From positions 19,529-83,528 of the forward strand of contig JABARP010000022.1 of the NCBI GenBank assembly GCA_019186825.1: DNA of 64,000 bases, written 5' to 3'. Origin of the DNA: Pyrinomonadaceae bacterium (GTDB lineage Bacteria > Acidobacteriota > Blastocatellia > Pyrinomonadales > Pyrinomonadaceae). The notes beneath the pieces are model-generated. The model was not told the DNA's origin, did no database searches, and saw only the letters and a list, made by a program, of their open reading frames with translations. Of this stretch, positions 1 to 8,761 are shown in pieces (the stretch's first letter is position 1; the number at the start of each line of letters is the position of its first letter). A program made the position numbers and the translations under genes.

Positions 1-546
1 CGCGCACAGGAGTTCGCCAAGCACGCCAACCATTTTCGTCTGCTTTATATGAAAGCCTTGACCGAAATGGAAGGCGGCACGGTCTATCCGGACGCGAATT
101 TCACACAGAGATTCTCGTACGGCACGATCAAAGGCTATCAGCCGCGAGAGGCAGAATTCCGTACGCCTTTTACGACCATCAAGGGCATGGAAGAAAAGGA
201 CACCGGAATGTTCCCGTTCGATATGCCGAATAAGCTCAAAGAGCTGCAGGCGGCACATGATTTCGGGCCGTATGGACAGGGCGACAGCGTCGTCGTGAAC
301 TTCCTTTCGACAACCGATATCATCGGCGGCAACAGCGGTTCGCCGATAATGAACAAATACGGCGAACAGGTCGGCATCTGTTTTGACGGCAACTTCGAAG
401 GCCTCGGGAATGATTTCTATTACGACCCGAACGTCAATCGAACGATCTCTGTCGATATCAGGTTCGTCCTTTTTGTAGTGGATAAGTTTGCCGGCGCGAC
501 CTACATCACGAAAGAGATGAAGATCAACGACGGCAAGAAGTCCTGA
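1..546 (+). CDS. S46-family dipeptidyl-peptidase, C-terminal part (cut by window start)
   Basis: The reading frame is open from base 1 to the stop at 544-546, so the gene begins upstream of the window and the ATG at 49 is internal. The visible part holds the S46 family hallmark GGNSGSP, whose first Ser is the nucleophile of these periplasmic exopeptidases, followed by FDGN and a conserved tail of the DIRFVL...DK.AGA type. S46 enzymes release dipeptides from the N-terminus of peptides in the periplasm. The residue 18 positions after the catalytic Ser is Gly. In the family, Gly here goes with DPP7-type hydrophobic specificity and Arg with DPP11-type acidic specificity, so a DPP7-like enzyme is inferred. 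His and Asp of the triad lie outside the window. Confidence 0.9.
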   Translation, partial: RAQEFAKHANHFRLLYMKALTEMEGGTVYPDANFTQRFSYGTIKGYQPREAEFRTPFTTIKGMEEKDTGMFPFDMPNKLKELQAAHDFGPYGQGDSVVVNFLSTTDIIGGNSGSPIMNKYGEQVGICFDGNFEGLGNDFYYDPNVNRTISVDIRFVLFVVDKFAGATYITKEMKINDGKKS

Positions 547-575
547 TCCTGTCGAAAGGCAGTTTCTGATACCAA

Positions 576-611
576 AGGCGGAAGGGCGTTATTCCGACGT
601 CCCTTCCGCTT
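576..611. terminator. Hairpin after the S46 peptidase gene
   Basis: Arms GCGGAAGGG (578-586) and CCCTTCCGC (601-609) form a perfect 9-bp stem around a 14-nt loop, extendable by a G-T and an A-T pair. It starts about 30 bp past the stop. There is no T-tract, so it may be a weak or factor-dependent terminator, or an mRNA-end stabiliser. Confidence 0.5.
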
Positions 612-638
612 CGGCAAAACTTGAGGAGTTTGCAAGAG

Positions 639-1289
639 ATGAGGCCTTTCGTTCTTTCCGCGATCCTTTCCTTGATCGGACTCTCTGCCGTTCTTGCTCC
701 CGCACAACAGCCTACTGCTTGCGAAAAGACCATTGCCCGTGCTTTCGGTGATCCCGGAGCTTATTTCTCCGACCCGCATGACGGTGACCCGATCGACCTA
801 ACTGTCGGGCTGAGCGCCCTTGGAAACGCCGATCCTAATGACCTCACGCTCGGCGACGCGCATCTTTATGCCAGCGTTTCCGACCCGAATGCACGTTCAT
901 CCATCTACATTCCGCCCGGCGGAAAGCTTATCAAGATCAAAGCTCATAAAAAGGATGATCCCGTCTATGTCGGGCGTTTTGATAATGGCGATTCGTACTC
1001 GATCATTCAGTTCCCGGATCTCAAGCTAACGCTCTTCGTTCACCATATGATCAACGTCGCTCTCGGGGAGAAACTTCCCGACGGCCGTATCAAATTCGGA
1101 GAAATGGGTGAGGGCGGCGGCGGCGAATGGTCGTATCGGACGGTCGATAAGGCAAAGAAACCGCCGACCGTTTGGAGTCGGAGCTTTCATTACCACTTCG
1201 AGCTTTTTGCCGGCCTCGCCTCATCCCTCGACGAAGCAAAGGAGCGCGTTCCCTTCGTTGCTCTCTGCAAGTATCTGGAAACGCATTGA
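639..1289 (+). CDS. Secreted protein of unknown function
   Basis: About 216 residues from the ATG at 639. That start is preferred over the in-frame TTG at 621 because GAGGAG (623-628) lies 10 nt before it. The N-terminus is a clear Sec signal peptide (MRPFVLSAILSLIGLSAVLA, cleavage probably near APAQQ). The mature part has no family I recognise: it is acidic and beta-rich in appearance, with a Gly-rich turn (GEGGGGEW) in its second half. It converges with the next, oppositely oriented gene 10 bp away, so it is probably a single-gene unit behind the S46 peptidase. Confidence 0.75.
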   Translation: MRPFVLSAILSLIGLSAVLAPAQQPTACEKTIARAFGDPGAYFSDPHDGDPIDLTVGLSALGNADPNDLTLGDAHLYASVSDPNARSSIYIPPGGKLIKIKAHKKDDPVYVGRFDNGDSYSIIQFPDLKLTLFVHHMINVALGEKLPDGRIKFGEMGEGGGGEWSYRTVDKAKKPPTVWSRSFHYHFELFAGLASSLDEAKERVPFVALCKYLETH

Positions 1290-1299
1290 CCCCCACGTC

Positions 1300-3543
1300 C
1301 TAACCGACAAGATCTCGCTTATCGCCGGCTTGCTCTCCGAGCCAAACCGTAACCGGTATCTCGATATCTCCGCCGACGCTGCCCTCGAACCGAAGACTCC
1401 ATTGGCCGGCCGGATAGTTCCCCTTTACAGTGATCGTACGGAAAACGTCCGCGGAAGTCTCCGAGCCTGCCGGATCGACACCGATCGTTTCGCCGCGTTC
1501 GTTGACAAGCGTCGCCGTAACTCCCGGCGGTGCCATGAATACGACCGAGATCCTCGATGTCGCAGGCAGCCGCATATTCATTGCTGCAGGTGCGTTCGGT
1601 TTCAGGAGAACCACCCCGGAATGATCGGGTTTGCGCTCGTCACTATTGCTTCCGCTGAATGACGCCATCTTGAAGTATGCCTCACTCCGGAACGGCGTGA
1701 CGGCGTTCAGCGTCGAGGGATCCGGCGAATGATCGCCGTTCGGCGGAATCGCGATCCACTTCAGGATCTGACGAAAATGTGCGACCTCACCCATTATCTG
1801 GCGCGTCGGCACCTGCGCCCGCATCACCGCATTGACCTTTGTCCGCCATATCGCCGATGGTATCGTAGCGAATCCATCGCCTGGCGTGTCCTCCATACAA
1901 ACGGAGTTTCGCGTGCGGACCGCAAGTGCAGCGAACCGAGTTCCGTTCGTATTGTTGACAAGCAGGTTGAAGCGTTTCATCGATTCTTCCGAGAGCTCGG
2001 CTACCGCGTTCCAGTTCAGCGTATTCAGCTTGAAGGACAAGCCCATTATTCCCGCAGCGCACGGCGTCCCAAGGTTCGGCACGCCGACCATTACCAGGTG
2101 CGTCGCGGTCGGACGTCCGTCAAAGACCGTGGGCATAATGCTGTTGACATAGACGCGCGCTGTCAGTCCGCCGTTCTGTACGGACACAAGGTCAACGTGC
2201 CACGCGTTCATGCGCCTCTGCATCTTTCGGATCGTCGAATCGAGATCATTCGCGTTGTCCGTTGAGACCTTCCGCACATCGGTCATACCGTCAGAGCTTG
2301 CCCATCTATCCGAGACGGCGTTGAGGTACGAATGGAATTTCCGCATCGCATCTCCGGCTTGCCAGAAACCCCAAACGAGGATCACCGGCTTTGGAACGAT
2401 CGTCAGGCCCTTTTGCATCGAATCGTCCGGGATCCTTGCCTCGACAAGGCGAGCCGCCTCCGGCACGGGCGAATCGCCTGATCGCTGCCAGGCGTAGCCG
2501 CTCGTATCCCAGATAATCTCGACGTCCTTCTGCCCGTTCGCAGGGATCGTGGCGGTTACCGAGCCGTCCGGGAGATCCGTGTCCTCCTTCAGTTCGCGAA
2601 AATTGACCGTCGCGGTCTTATCCGTGCTTGCGAGGTTGACGACCGTTGCGATCACCTTCACCTGATTGCCATCAACGGCAAAAAGCTTGTCCGGTATCTC
2701 CTGCCAATCCGAGGGACTCGGGTAGATCGGTTGAAAGAATCGAATATCGGTGATCATTAGCGGCTGCGGTTTTCTTCGGAGCCGCCATGTGATCGTGTAT
2801 GTGAAGCCCTTGATCTTCGCCGTCCCTTCCGTCCACGTCTTTGAACCCTCGAGAATATCAGGCGTCTTTGGGTCGATTTTTCCTTCAACGCTTGAACCTC
2901 CTTGCGGCACACGCGTCATCGAGCTATTGCTTGAGTTTGATGGCTTTCGCGTACTGTTCGCACAGAGGTTGCTGTAGGTCGTGCTTTCCGTATGAGTGTA
3001 TTTTGCCTCGAACTCCGGCAGGCTGAAGCTCAGCCTGAATGTGTCGCCGACCGTCGAGATCGAGTATGAAGCCGCCTCGCCAGTGGCGTTCCCTTCGGTG
3101 AGCTTCTTGTCTATGTTCTCACTCTTGATCATCCGGGACGGCTCAAAAGCGTGGCAGTTCGTCGATTCGTTCTGCGTGACCTTGCGGGATTCGGAATCGC
3201 GAAGGCTGACGGTCGCTTTTGTGGTGGCACGGCCCGTTCCCGCGAGATCGTTGACGAGAAGCTGGCCTTGATAGAGATAATTGCGGGTCTGGTCGTGCTT
3301 TATGCGCTCGCTGTCGTCAACTCGGCCAAAAAGTTTCTCATCGGTATGCAGACTGTCCTGCAGCGTTTTTCGGAAAGTTATGATCCCGCTCCAGCCGGCT
3401 TTCGGCGGAACTTTCTCGGCCACACGTCTTGGATTCGATTTTGATGGCCGCTGTGCGGGCAGGCTCGTTGTCAGTGCCGCGATGACAAGCACGGCGGTCA
3501 TTGCCGTGTGGAATGCTTTTGATATCGATGGTCGGATGTTCAT
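1300..3543 (-). CDS. Large secreted protein with lipase-like alpha/beta-hydrolase region lacking the nucleophile
   Basis: 747 residues with an N-terminal signal peptide ending near LPAQ. The first ~370 residues are Ser/Thr-rich and beta-like. From about residue 385 (PKPVILVWGFW) the protein resembles the triacylglycerol-lipase/PGAP1-like alpha/beta-hydrolase fold. VDLV......GGL.AR aligns with the family's VDLVGHSMGGL.AR, and GVPNLGTP matches the usual GTPN.GTP segment. The nucleophile elbow GHSMGG reads SVQNGG (Gln456 in place of Ser), so the protein is probably not a conventional hydrolase. The last ~100 residues look like a beta-sandwich of the PPC type. The role is unknown; a binding or scaffolding pseudoenzyme is one possibility. 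It is divergent from the imu operon across a 167-bp gap. Confidence 0.75.
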   Translation of the reverse strand: MNIRPSISKAFHTAMTAVLVIAALTTSLPAQRPSKSNPRRVAEKVPPKAGWSGIITFRKTLQDSLHTDEKLFGRVDDSERIKHDQTRNYLYQGQLLVNDLAGTGRATTKATVSLRDSESRKVTQNESTNCHAFEPSRMIKSENIDKKLTEGNATGEAASYSISTVGDTFRLSFSLPEFEAKYTHTESTTYSNLCANSTRKPSNSSNSSMTRVPQGGSSVEGKIDPKTPDILEGSKTWTEGTAKIKGFTYTITWRLRRKPQPLMITDIRFFQPIYPSPSDWQEIPDKLFAVDGNQVKVIATVVNLASTDKTATVNFRELKEDTDLPDGSVTATIPANGQKDVEIIWDTSGYAWQRSGDSPVPEAARLVEARIPDDSMQKGLTIVPKPVILVWGFWQAGDAMRKFHSYLNAVSDRWASSDGMTDVRKVSTDNANDLDSTIRKMQRRMNAWHVDLVSVQNGGLTARVYVNSIMPTVFDGRPTATHLVMVGVPNLGTPCAAGIMGLSFKLNTLNWNAVAELSEESMKRFNLLVNNTNGTRFAALAVRTRNSVCMEDTPGDGFATIPSAIWRTKVNAVMRAQVPTRQIMGEVAHFRQILKWIAIPPNGDHSPDPSTLNAVTPFRSEAYFKMASFSGSNSDERKPDHSGVVLLKPNAPAAMNMRLPATSRISVVFMAPPGVTATLVNERGETIGVDPAGSETSADVFRTITVKGNYPAGQWSLRFEGSVGGDIEIPVTVWLGEQAGDKRDLVG

Positions 3544-3629
3544 TTTTCTCTTCGCCTCGATCTGATAGGCGTAAACATTGCGAAAAAAGTATCAGGGCGG
3601 TAATTCGAATCCACGATCCAAAAAAGTCC

Positions 3630-3658
3630 TTGCATTCCGGACAAGAATCGCTTATTCT
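3630..3658 (+). promoter_or_regulatory. Predicted sigma70 promoter of imuA-imuB-dnaE2
   Basis: TTGCAT (3630-3635) and TATTCT (3653-3658) are separated by 17 bp, which fits a housekeeping promoter with transcription starting near 3665. The imuA ATG is about 46 nt downstream. Confidence 0.55.
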
Positions 3659-3665
3659 ATATTTT

Positions 3666-3681
3666 GTTGCATCTGTGCAAC
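3666..3681. promoter_or_regulatory. Palindromic operator candidate (LexA-type) for the imu operon
   Basis: GTTGCATCTGTGCAAC is a perfect inverted repeat: GTTGCA, four bases, TGCAAC. It sits exactly at the predicted transcription start. A further half-site-like TGCAAC follows at about 3686-3691. imuAB-dnaE2 cassettes are usually repressed by LexA. The site differs from the Gram-positive, enterobacterial and alphaproteobacterial LexA boxes, so assigning it to a lineage-specific LexA or other SOS repressor is inference. Confidence 0.5.
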
Positions 3682-3710
3682 ACTCTGCAACTGCCCGCAC
3701 AGCACTGTCT

Positions 3711-4361
3711 ATGAGTTATTTGAGCCTCGTAAAACCGCTTTCACATCTACGCGAGGCACAGGAACACCCGGATGAGATCGTCTTGGAGACTGTCGGAGTT
3801 TCGTTTCAGCGCGGTGCCGTCTCGGAGATCTCGGGCCGGGCGAGTTCGGGAAAAACGGGATCGACGCTCGTCCTTCTCGCACAATTGACGGCCGCCGGCG
3901 AGATCTGTGCGGTCGTCGATGGAACGGGTGGTTTTGATCCTTCAACGGCGGCGCAGGCCGGCGTCGAGCTCGCAAATCTTCTCTGGATACGCTGCGGAGG
4001 CGATGTCGAACGCTCTTTTCTCTCGGCCGATCATCTCGTGCAGGCGAAAGGCTTTGGAGCGATCTGGCTGAATTTGAGCGGCCTGCCAATGCAGAAACTC
4101 CGGCTCGTGCCGAGGACCTATTGGTACCGCTACCGCACGCAGATAAAAGAGACGCCGACGATCTTCGTCGTCACGTCGAGCGAGCCGTTGGCCGGGTCCG
4201 CGGCGAACAAGTCGTTCGAAATGTCACGCGAAAAGGCCGCGTGGTCAGGAGCGGGTAGTTTCAAACTTTTACGCGAATTTCATCTGAAGATCGCCTCGCG
4301 AAAGCATTATTACGAACCGCCGATCCACACAAAGGCCGAGTTCGATCACACGGAAAATTAG
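3711..4361 (+). CDS. imuA: ImuA-like RecA-fold accessory protein of the translesion mutasome
   Basis: 216 residues from the ATG at 3711; the frame is open further upstream, but that would run through the promoter. It has a RecA/SulA-like core with a Walker A loop GRASSGKT at residues 42-49, followed by the hydrophobic strand and VVDGTG.FDP segment typical of ImuA. ImuA works with ImuB and DnaE2 in error-prone repair after DNA damage, probably through RecA contact. It is the first gene of a three-gene operon, with imuB 8 bp downstream. No convincing Shine-Dalgarno precedes the ATG. The family assignment rests mainly on position plus the P-loop fold. Confidence 0.8.
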   Translation: MSYLSLVKPLSHLREAQEHPDEIVLETVGVSFQRGAVSEISGRASSGKTGSTLVLLAQLTAAGEICAVVDGTGGFDPSTAAQAGVELANLLWIRCGGDVERSFLSADHLVQAKGFGAIWLNLSGLPMQKLRLVPRTYWYRYRTQIKETPTIFVVTSSEPLAGSAANKSFEMSREKAAWSGAGSFKLLREFHLKIASRKHYYEPPIHTKAEFDHTEN

Positions 4362-4369
4362 ATCTCCCT

Positions 4370-5632
4370 ATGCCGAAACTTTTTGTATGCATAACTGTCG
4401 ATGACGTGTCCGCCGCACGGCACTTTCTGCTTGCCGTCGCACGCGAATTCTCGTTCGCGATCGAGGTCATCGAGGACGGCATCATCTTTGATGCAAGCGG
4501 CCTCGAACGCCTTATCGGCGGACCGGAACGCGTTGCACGCCGTGTGCAGGATTCGCTTGACAAGCTGGGCGTTGCAGGCCATATCGCTCTTGCGGACACT
4601 GCCGATGCGGCGATGCTGCTCGCACGCGGCGGTCGCGATAAGGTGATGGTGAATTCGCCCCGGAATTTCACCTCGCTTTCGCTTGACGGCCTCGACATCG
4701 AACGCGACACGCTGAACGTGCTGGGCGATCTCGGTATCGCGAATATCGGCGAATTGCTCGCGATACCGCGCGACGAACTTTCGCAGCGTTACGGACGGGA
4801 TTTCGACCGCGTGATAAAACGCATCGAGCAGCGTGGCGAGCGGCTTTTGACGCCGAATATCCGTGAGAGCCGCGTTTCGTGGAGCTTCGATCTTGATCAG
4901 CCGGTCGAGGATTTTGAGCAGCTTATTTTCATCCTCAACCACGGGCTCGAACGTCTTTTCGCACGCGTCGCAAATTACGGCAAGAGCAGCGACCACATCG
5001 ACATTTCGCTGCGGCTCGAGAATGGCAAATGGCATCGATACGAGATCAAGGCATCGTTCCCGACGCTTGAGCGCAGGTTTTGGCTAAAGCTCATAGACCT
5101 TCGCGTCTCGATAGAACCGCCCGAGGCCGCGATCGCATCGGTCGAGGTCGTGACGCATTTTACGCGTCCGCGGTCCGATCAACGCGGGCTTTATGCCGTC
5201 TCAAGGCCCGAACCGGAAAGCCTGCTGCTTACCGCAGGCAAATTAAAAAAGCTCGTCGGCACGCACGACGTCGGTGTGCCGGTGCTGCTCAACCAACGCC
5301 TCGCGCTTCCCTTTCGTCTGGACGCAGACGCTCTGCCTGTCGGGAAAGAAAAGAGAGAGCGACATTCGCCGAGGCCCGTGATCGCATTTCATTATTTTCG
5401 GCCGGCGCGTCGTGCCGAGGTCGAGCTGCGTGACCGCAAGATCGTTCACGTAAGGACGCGCGAATTTTCCGGCCCGGTCATCGAGCACGGCGGTGTGTGG
5501 CGTGCCGCGTCAAAGTGGTGGGAAGCGGACGGCTGGCGTACGCAGGAATGGGATGTCGAGGTCGAGAACGCCGGCGTATATCGGCTTTCTTTGGTGAATG
5601 GCGAGTGGTTCGTCGTCGGTGAATACGATTAG
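4370..5632 (+). CDS. imuB: ImuB, catalytically inactive Y-family polymerase-like protein (short N-terminus)
   Basis: 420 residues. The Y-family-like region runs from the N-terminus (IIFDASG.ERL.GG at about 40-55) through helix-hairpin-helix and little-finger-like parts near residues 110-250, and ends in the C-terminal extension typical of ImuB (EPESLLL.AG...P.R). ImuB is a non-catalytic hub that links DnaE2, ImuA and the sliding clamp. Compared with usual ImuB proteins it appears to lack roughly the first 70-80 residues, where active Y polymerases have their first metal-binding Asp. I see no obvious QLxLF-type clamp motif. It lies 8 bp after imuA and 6 bp before dnaE2. Confidence 0.88.
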   Translation: MPKLFVCITVDDVSAARHFLLAVAREFSFAIEVIEDGIIFDASGLERLIGGPERVARRVQDSLDKLGVAGHIALADTADAAMLLARGGRDKVMVNSPRNFTSLSLDGLDIERDTLNVLGDLGIANIGELLAIPRDELSQRYGRDFDRVIKRIEQRGERLLTPNIRESRVSWSFDLDQPVEDFEQLIFILNHGLERLFARVANYGKSSDHIDISLRLENGKWHRYEIKASFPTLERRFWLKLIDLRVSIEPPEAAIASVEVVTHFTRPRSDQRGLYAVSRPEPESLLLTAGKLKKLVGTHDVGVPVLLNQRLALPFRLDADALPVGKEKRERHSPRPVIAFHYFRPARRAEVELRDRKIVHVRTREFSGPVIEHGGVWRAASKWWEADGWRTQEWDVEVENAGVYRLSLVNGEWFVVGEYD

Positions 5633-5638
5633 GTCCTT

Positions 5639-8600
5639 ATGTCTTTTTGCGAATTACATACGCGTTCCGCGTTCAGCTTTTTATCCTCGGGCAGCGAACC
5701 GCAAAGGCTTGCCGCACGGGCTGCGGAATTAGGCATTAAGAGCGTTGGCCTGCTCGACAGGGACACGTTCGCGGGTGCCGTGCGGTTTTATTTCGAGGCG
5801 AAAGAGCAAGGCATCCGTTCGATCATCGGTGCTGAGGTAACGCTTGATGACGGCACTCTGCTGCCGCTCGTCGCTCTCGATCTCAAGGGTTATCAGAATC
5901 TGAGCCGTCTTATCACGACCTCAAAACTCCGCAGCAAAAAGGGCGAACATTTTGCGACACGCCGCGACATCGAATATCACTCCGCCGGGCTGATGTGTTT
6001 TACGGGCGGGCCGGACGGCCTTATTCACAACAGCATAAAACGCGGCGACGGACAGCTCGATCTTGCGTGGCTCAAATACGTTTTCGAGGATCGGCTTTAT
6101 GTCGAGCTGCAGCGGCATCATCTGCGGCACGAAGAGGCGATAAATCAGGCTCTGCTCGGGCTCGCACACAAGCTGCGTGTAGATTATTTTGCAAGCAACG
6201 GCGTCTATTACGCGGACGAGAAGGACCGCGAGCTTTACGATGTTTTCACCTGCATAAAGAATCATACGACCATCTACGACGCAGGAAAGCTTCTCTCGGA
6301 AAACAGCGAGCGTTACATCAAGAACGAGAGGCAGATGCTGCGGCTTTTTGCCGATATTCCCGAAGCTGTCGAGATCACCGAAGAGATCGCCGCACGCGTC
6401 CGATTCTCGATGGAAGAACTCGCATATACGTTCCCCGATTATCCTGTGCCGCCGGGCGAGACGATGGATTCCGTATTGAGGCAAAAGGCGATCGAGCGCG
6501 CGCAGGAGCGTTATCGCGATAAGGCATGGCCGATCAGGTCGCAGGTCTTGCCGCGGCTTGAGAAAGAATTTCGCGTGATCGAGATGAAGCGGCTTGCGGG
6601 CTATTTTCTCGTCGTCAACGACATCTCCGACTACTGCAAAGCGAACAAGATACTCTCGCAGGGACGCGGCTCGGCAGCGAATTCCGTCGTCTGCTACACG
6701 CTCGGGATAACGGCCGTCGATCCGATCGAGCACAATCTTCTTTTTGAGCGTTTCCTTTCGGAAAAATACGAGCAATATCCGGACATCGACATCGATCTGC
6801 CGTCGGGCGACGACCGCGAGAGCGTCATCCAGCACGTCTACGAGAAGTACGGACGGCGCAGCTCCGGGATGACGGCGAATGTGATCTGCTATCGCGGAAA
6901 GTCGGCGATACGCGAGGCCGGTAAGACGTTCGGTTTCGGGCCGGAAGTTCTCGATCGCCTCTCGCGGCTCAATTCGCATTACGAGCAGTTCAAGGGCGAC
7001 GAGCTTTACAAACGGCTCAAGGACGAGGGCTTCGATGCGACGGAGACCTATCGCCTGCAGAAATTCTCGGACATCTATCACCGCATCCTCGATTTCCCTC
7101 GCCACCTCGGCCAGCATTCCGGTGGAATGGTCGTCTCTCTCGATCGGCTTGACGGCATCGTGCCGCTCGAACCTGCGTCGATGGACGGCCGCACGATCAT
7201 CCAATGGGACAAGGACGATTGCGAGGCGTTGAAGGTCGTAAAGATCGATCTTTTGGGCCTTGGAATGATGGCCGTGCTGCGCGATTCGATCACGCTGATA
7301 CGCGAGCATCACGGCGTCAAGCTCGACCTTTACCGCATCCCGAACAACGACAAAAAAGTTTACGATGCACTTCAGAAAGGCGACACGGTCGGGATGTTCC
7401 AGGTCGAGAGCCGCGCGCAGATCGCCTTCTTACCGAAAGCAAAGCCGCGATGTTTTTACGACATCGTCGTACAGGTCGCGATCATTCGTCCCGGCCCGAT
7501 CGTCGGCAATATGCTTCATTCTTACCTGAAAAGAAGGCAAGGTTTTGAGGAAGTTTCGTACCCGCACGAGTCTCTCGCACCGATCTTGAAACGCACGCTC
7601 GGCGTCCCGCTTTTTCAGGAGCAACTGCTCAAGATCGCGATGGACATCGCCGGATTTTCGGGCGGCGAGGCCGACGAACTGCGTCGTGCGATGGGCTTTA
7701 AGCGACCGGATCGAAAGATGGAGCGGATCACGCAGAACCTTCGCAACGGGATGACGAAGAACAACATTCCCGAAGACGTTCAGGACCAGATCGTCGATTA
7801 CACGAAGGCGTTCGCAAACTACGGTTTTCCGGAATCGCACGCGTACAGTTTCGCTCTGCTCGCGTATGCCTCAGCGTATTACATCATCCACTTTCGCGCG
7901 TGTTTTATGACGGCGATGTTCAATAACTATCCGCTCGGTTTTTACTCTGCGGCAACGCTCGTAAAAGACGCGCAAAGGCACGGATTGCATTTCCGCCATT
8001 TGGATGTAAATCTTTCCGACTACGATTTTACGGTCGAGGAAGTTGACGGCGAAAAGCAGGTGCGTGTGGGCCTGCGTTTTGTTCGCGGGCTACGCGAGAC
8101 GGTCGGCCGTGCGATCGTCGAGGAACGTAACCGCGCAGGAACATTCGACGATCTTGCCGACCTTTTGCGGCGTGTGCCTGAGCTGAATAAACGCGAGGTG
8201 CGTGCGTTGAGCATCGCGGGTGCGTTGAATTTTGATAACTCTATTCACCGACGCGAAGCCTTGTGGCAATCGGAGCTTGAGCTGCGGCCGAAGGGCACGC
8301 TTTTCGATCAGGCAACGAAAACCGAAGAGACGGATCCGCATTTTCTCTCTCGTCTCGAAGGCGTTGATCTTGTCGCCGCGGATCTCAAGAAGACCGGCAT
8401 CTCGATCGGCCGTCATCCGATGTCATTCGTTCGCGAAAGGCTGAACACGCTCGGCATTCTAACGGCAGAGCAGACGCGTAACCTTCGACGCGGCGACGTC
8501 GTTTCGGTCGCCGGTGCGGTGATCATTCGCCAAAGGCCGATGACGACGAAGAATGTGGTTTTTGTAACGCTCGAGGACGAAACGGGATTTTCGAATTTCG

Positions 8601-8761
8601 TCGTGATGCCGGACGTTTTCGAGTCGTACAGAGCGGTGATCAATCGGAATGATTTTCTGATAATACGAGGCGTCTTTGAAGAACGCGGAATGCTGAAAGC
8701 CCTTTATTTCACGCCGCTTAGCGGTATCTCGACCGAGGTCGTATCACACGATTTCAGATGA
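5639..8761 (+). CDS. dnaE2: Error-prone DNA polymerase III alpha subunit DnaE2
   Basis: 1040 residues, the usual DnaE2 length and shorter than replicative DnaE. It opens with a PHP domain (ELHTRSAFSFL). The polymerase active site carries PDIDIDLP near residue 380, and the third Asp lies in the WDKDD..ALK..KIDLLGLGM segment near residue 525. Helix-hairpin-helix and OB-fold regions follow (SVAGAVI.RQRP near 955). DnaE2 synthesises across lesions with ImuA and ImuB and is the mutagenic polymerase of many bacteria lacking UmuDC. It is the last gene of the operon and overlaps the convergent ygfZ by 8 bp at the stop codons. Confidence 0.96.
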   Translation: MSFCELHTRSAFSFLSSGSEPQRLAARAAELGIKSVGLLDRDTFAGAVRFYFEAKEQGIRSIIGAEVTLDDGTLLPLVALDLKGYQNLSRLITTSKLRSKKGEHFATRRDIEYHSAGLMCFTGGPDGLIHNSIKRGDGQLDLAWLKYVFEDRLYVELQRHHLRHEEAINQALLGLAHKLRVDYFASNGVYYADEKDRELYDVFTCIKNHTTIYDAGKLLSENSERYIKNERQMLRLFADIPEAVEITEEIAARVRFSMEELAYTFPDYPVPPGETMDSVLRQKAIERAQERYRDKAWPIRSQVLPRLEKEFRVIEMKRLAGYFLVVNDISDYCKANKILSQGRGSAANSVVCYTLGITAVDPIEHNLLFERFLSEKYEQYPDIDIDLPSGDDRESVIQHVYEKYGRRSSGMTANVICYRGKSAIREAGKTFGFGPEVLDRLSRLNSHYEQFKGDELYKRLKDEGFDATETYRLQKFSDIYHRILDFPRHLGQHSGGMVVSLDRLDGIVPLEPASMDGRTIIQWDKDDCEALKVVKIDLLGLGMMAVLRDSITLIREHHGVKLDLYRIPNNDKKVYDALQKGDTVGMFQVESRAQIAFLPKAKPRCFYDIVVQVAIIRPGPIVGNMLHSYLKRRQGFEEVSYPHESLAPILKRTLGVPLFQEQLLKIAMDIAGFSGGEADELRRAMGFKRPDRKMERITQNLRNGMTKNNIPEDVQDQIVDYTKAFANYGFPESHAYSFALLAYASAYYIIHFRACFMTAMFNNYPLGFYSAATLVKDAQRHGLHFRHLDVNLSDYDFTVEEVDGEKQVRVGLRFVRGLRETVGRAIVEERNRAGTFDDLADLLRRVPELNKREVRALSIAGALNFDNSIHRREALWQSELELRPKGTLFDQATKTEETDPHFLSRLEGVDLVAADLKKTGISIGRHPMSFVRERLNTLGILTAEQTRNLRRGDVVSVAGAVIIRQRPMTTKNVVFVTLEDETGFSNFVVMPDVFESYRAVINRNDFLIIRGVFEERGMLKALYFTPLSGISTEVVSHDFR

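Noticed and set aside
5921..7312. 463-codon open frame opposite dnaE2
   Set aside because: It mirrors the codon pattern of dnaE2 and is rich in Arg/His/Leu without motifs.
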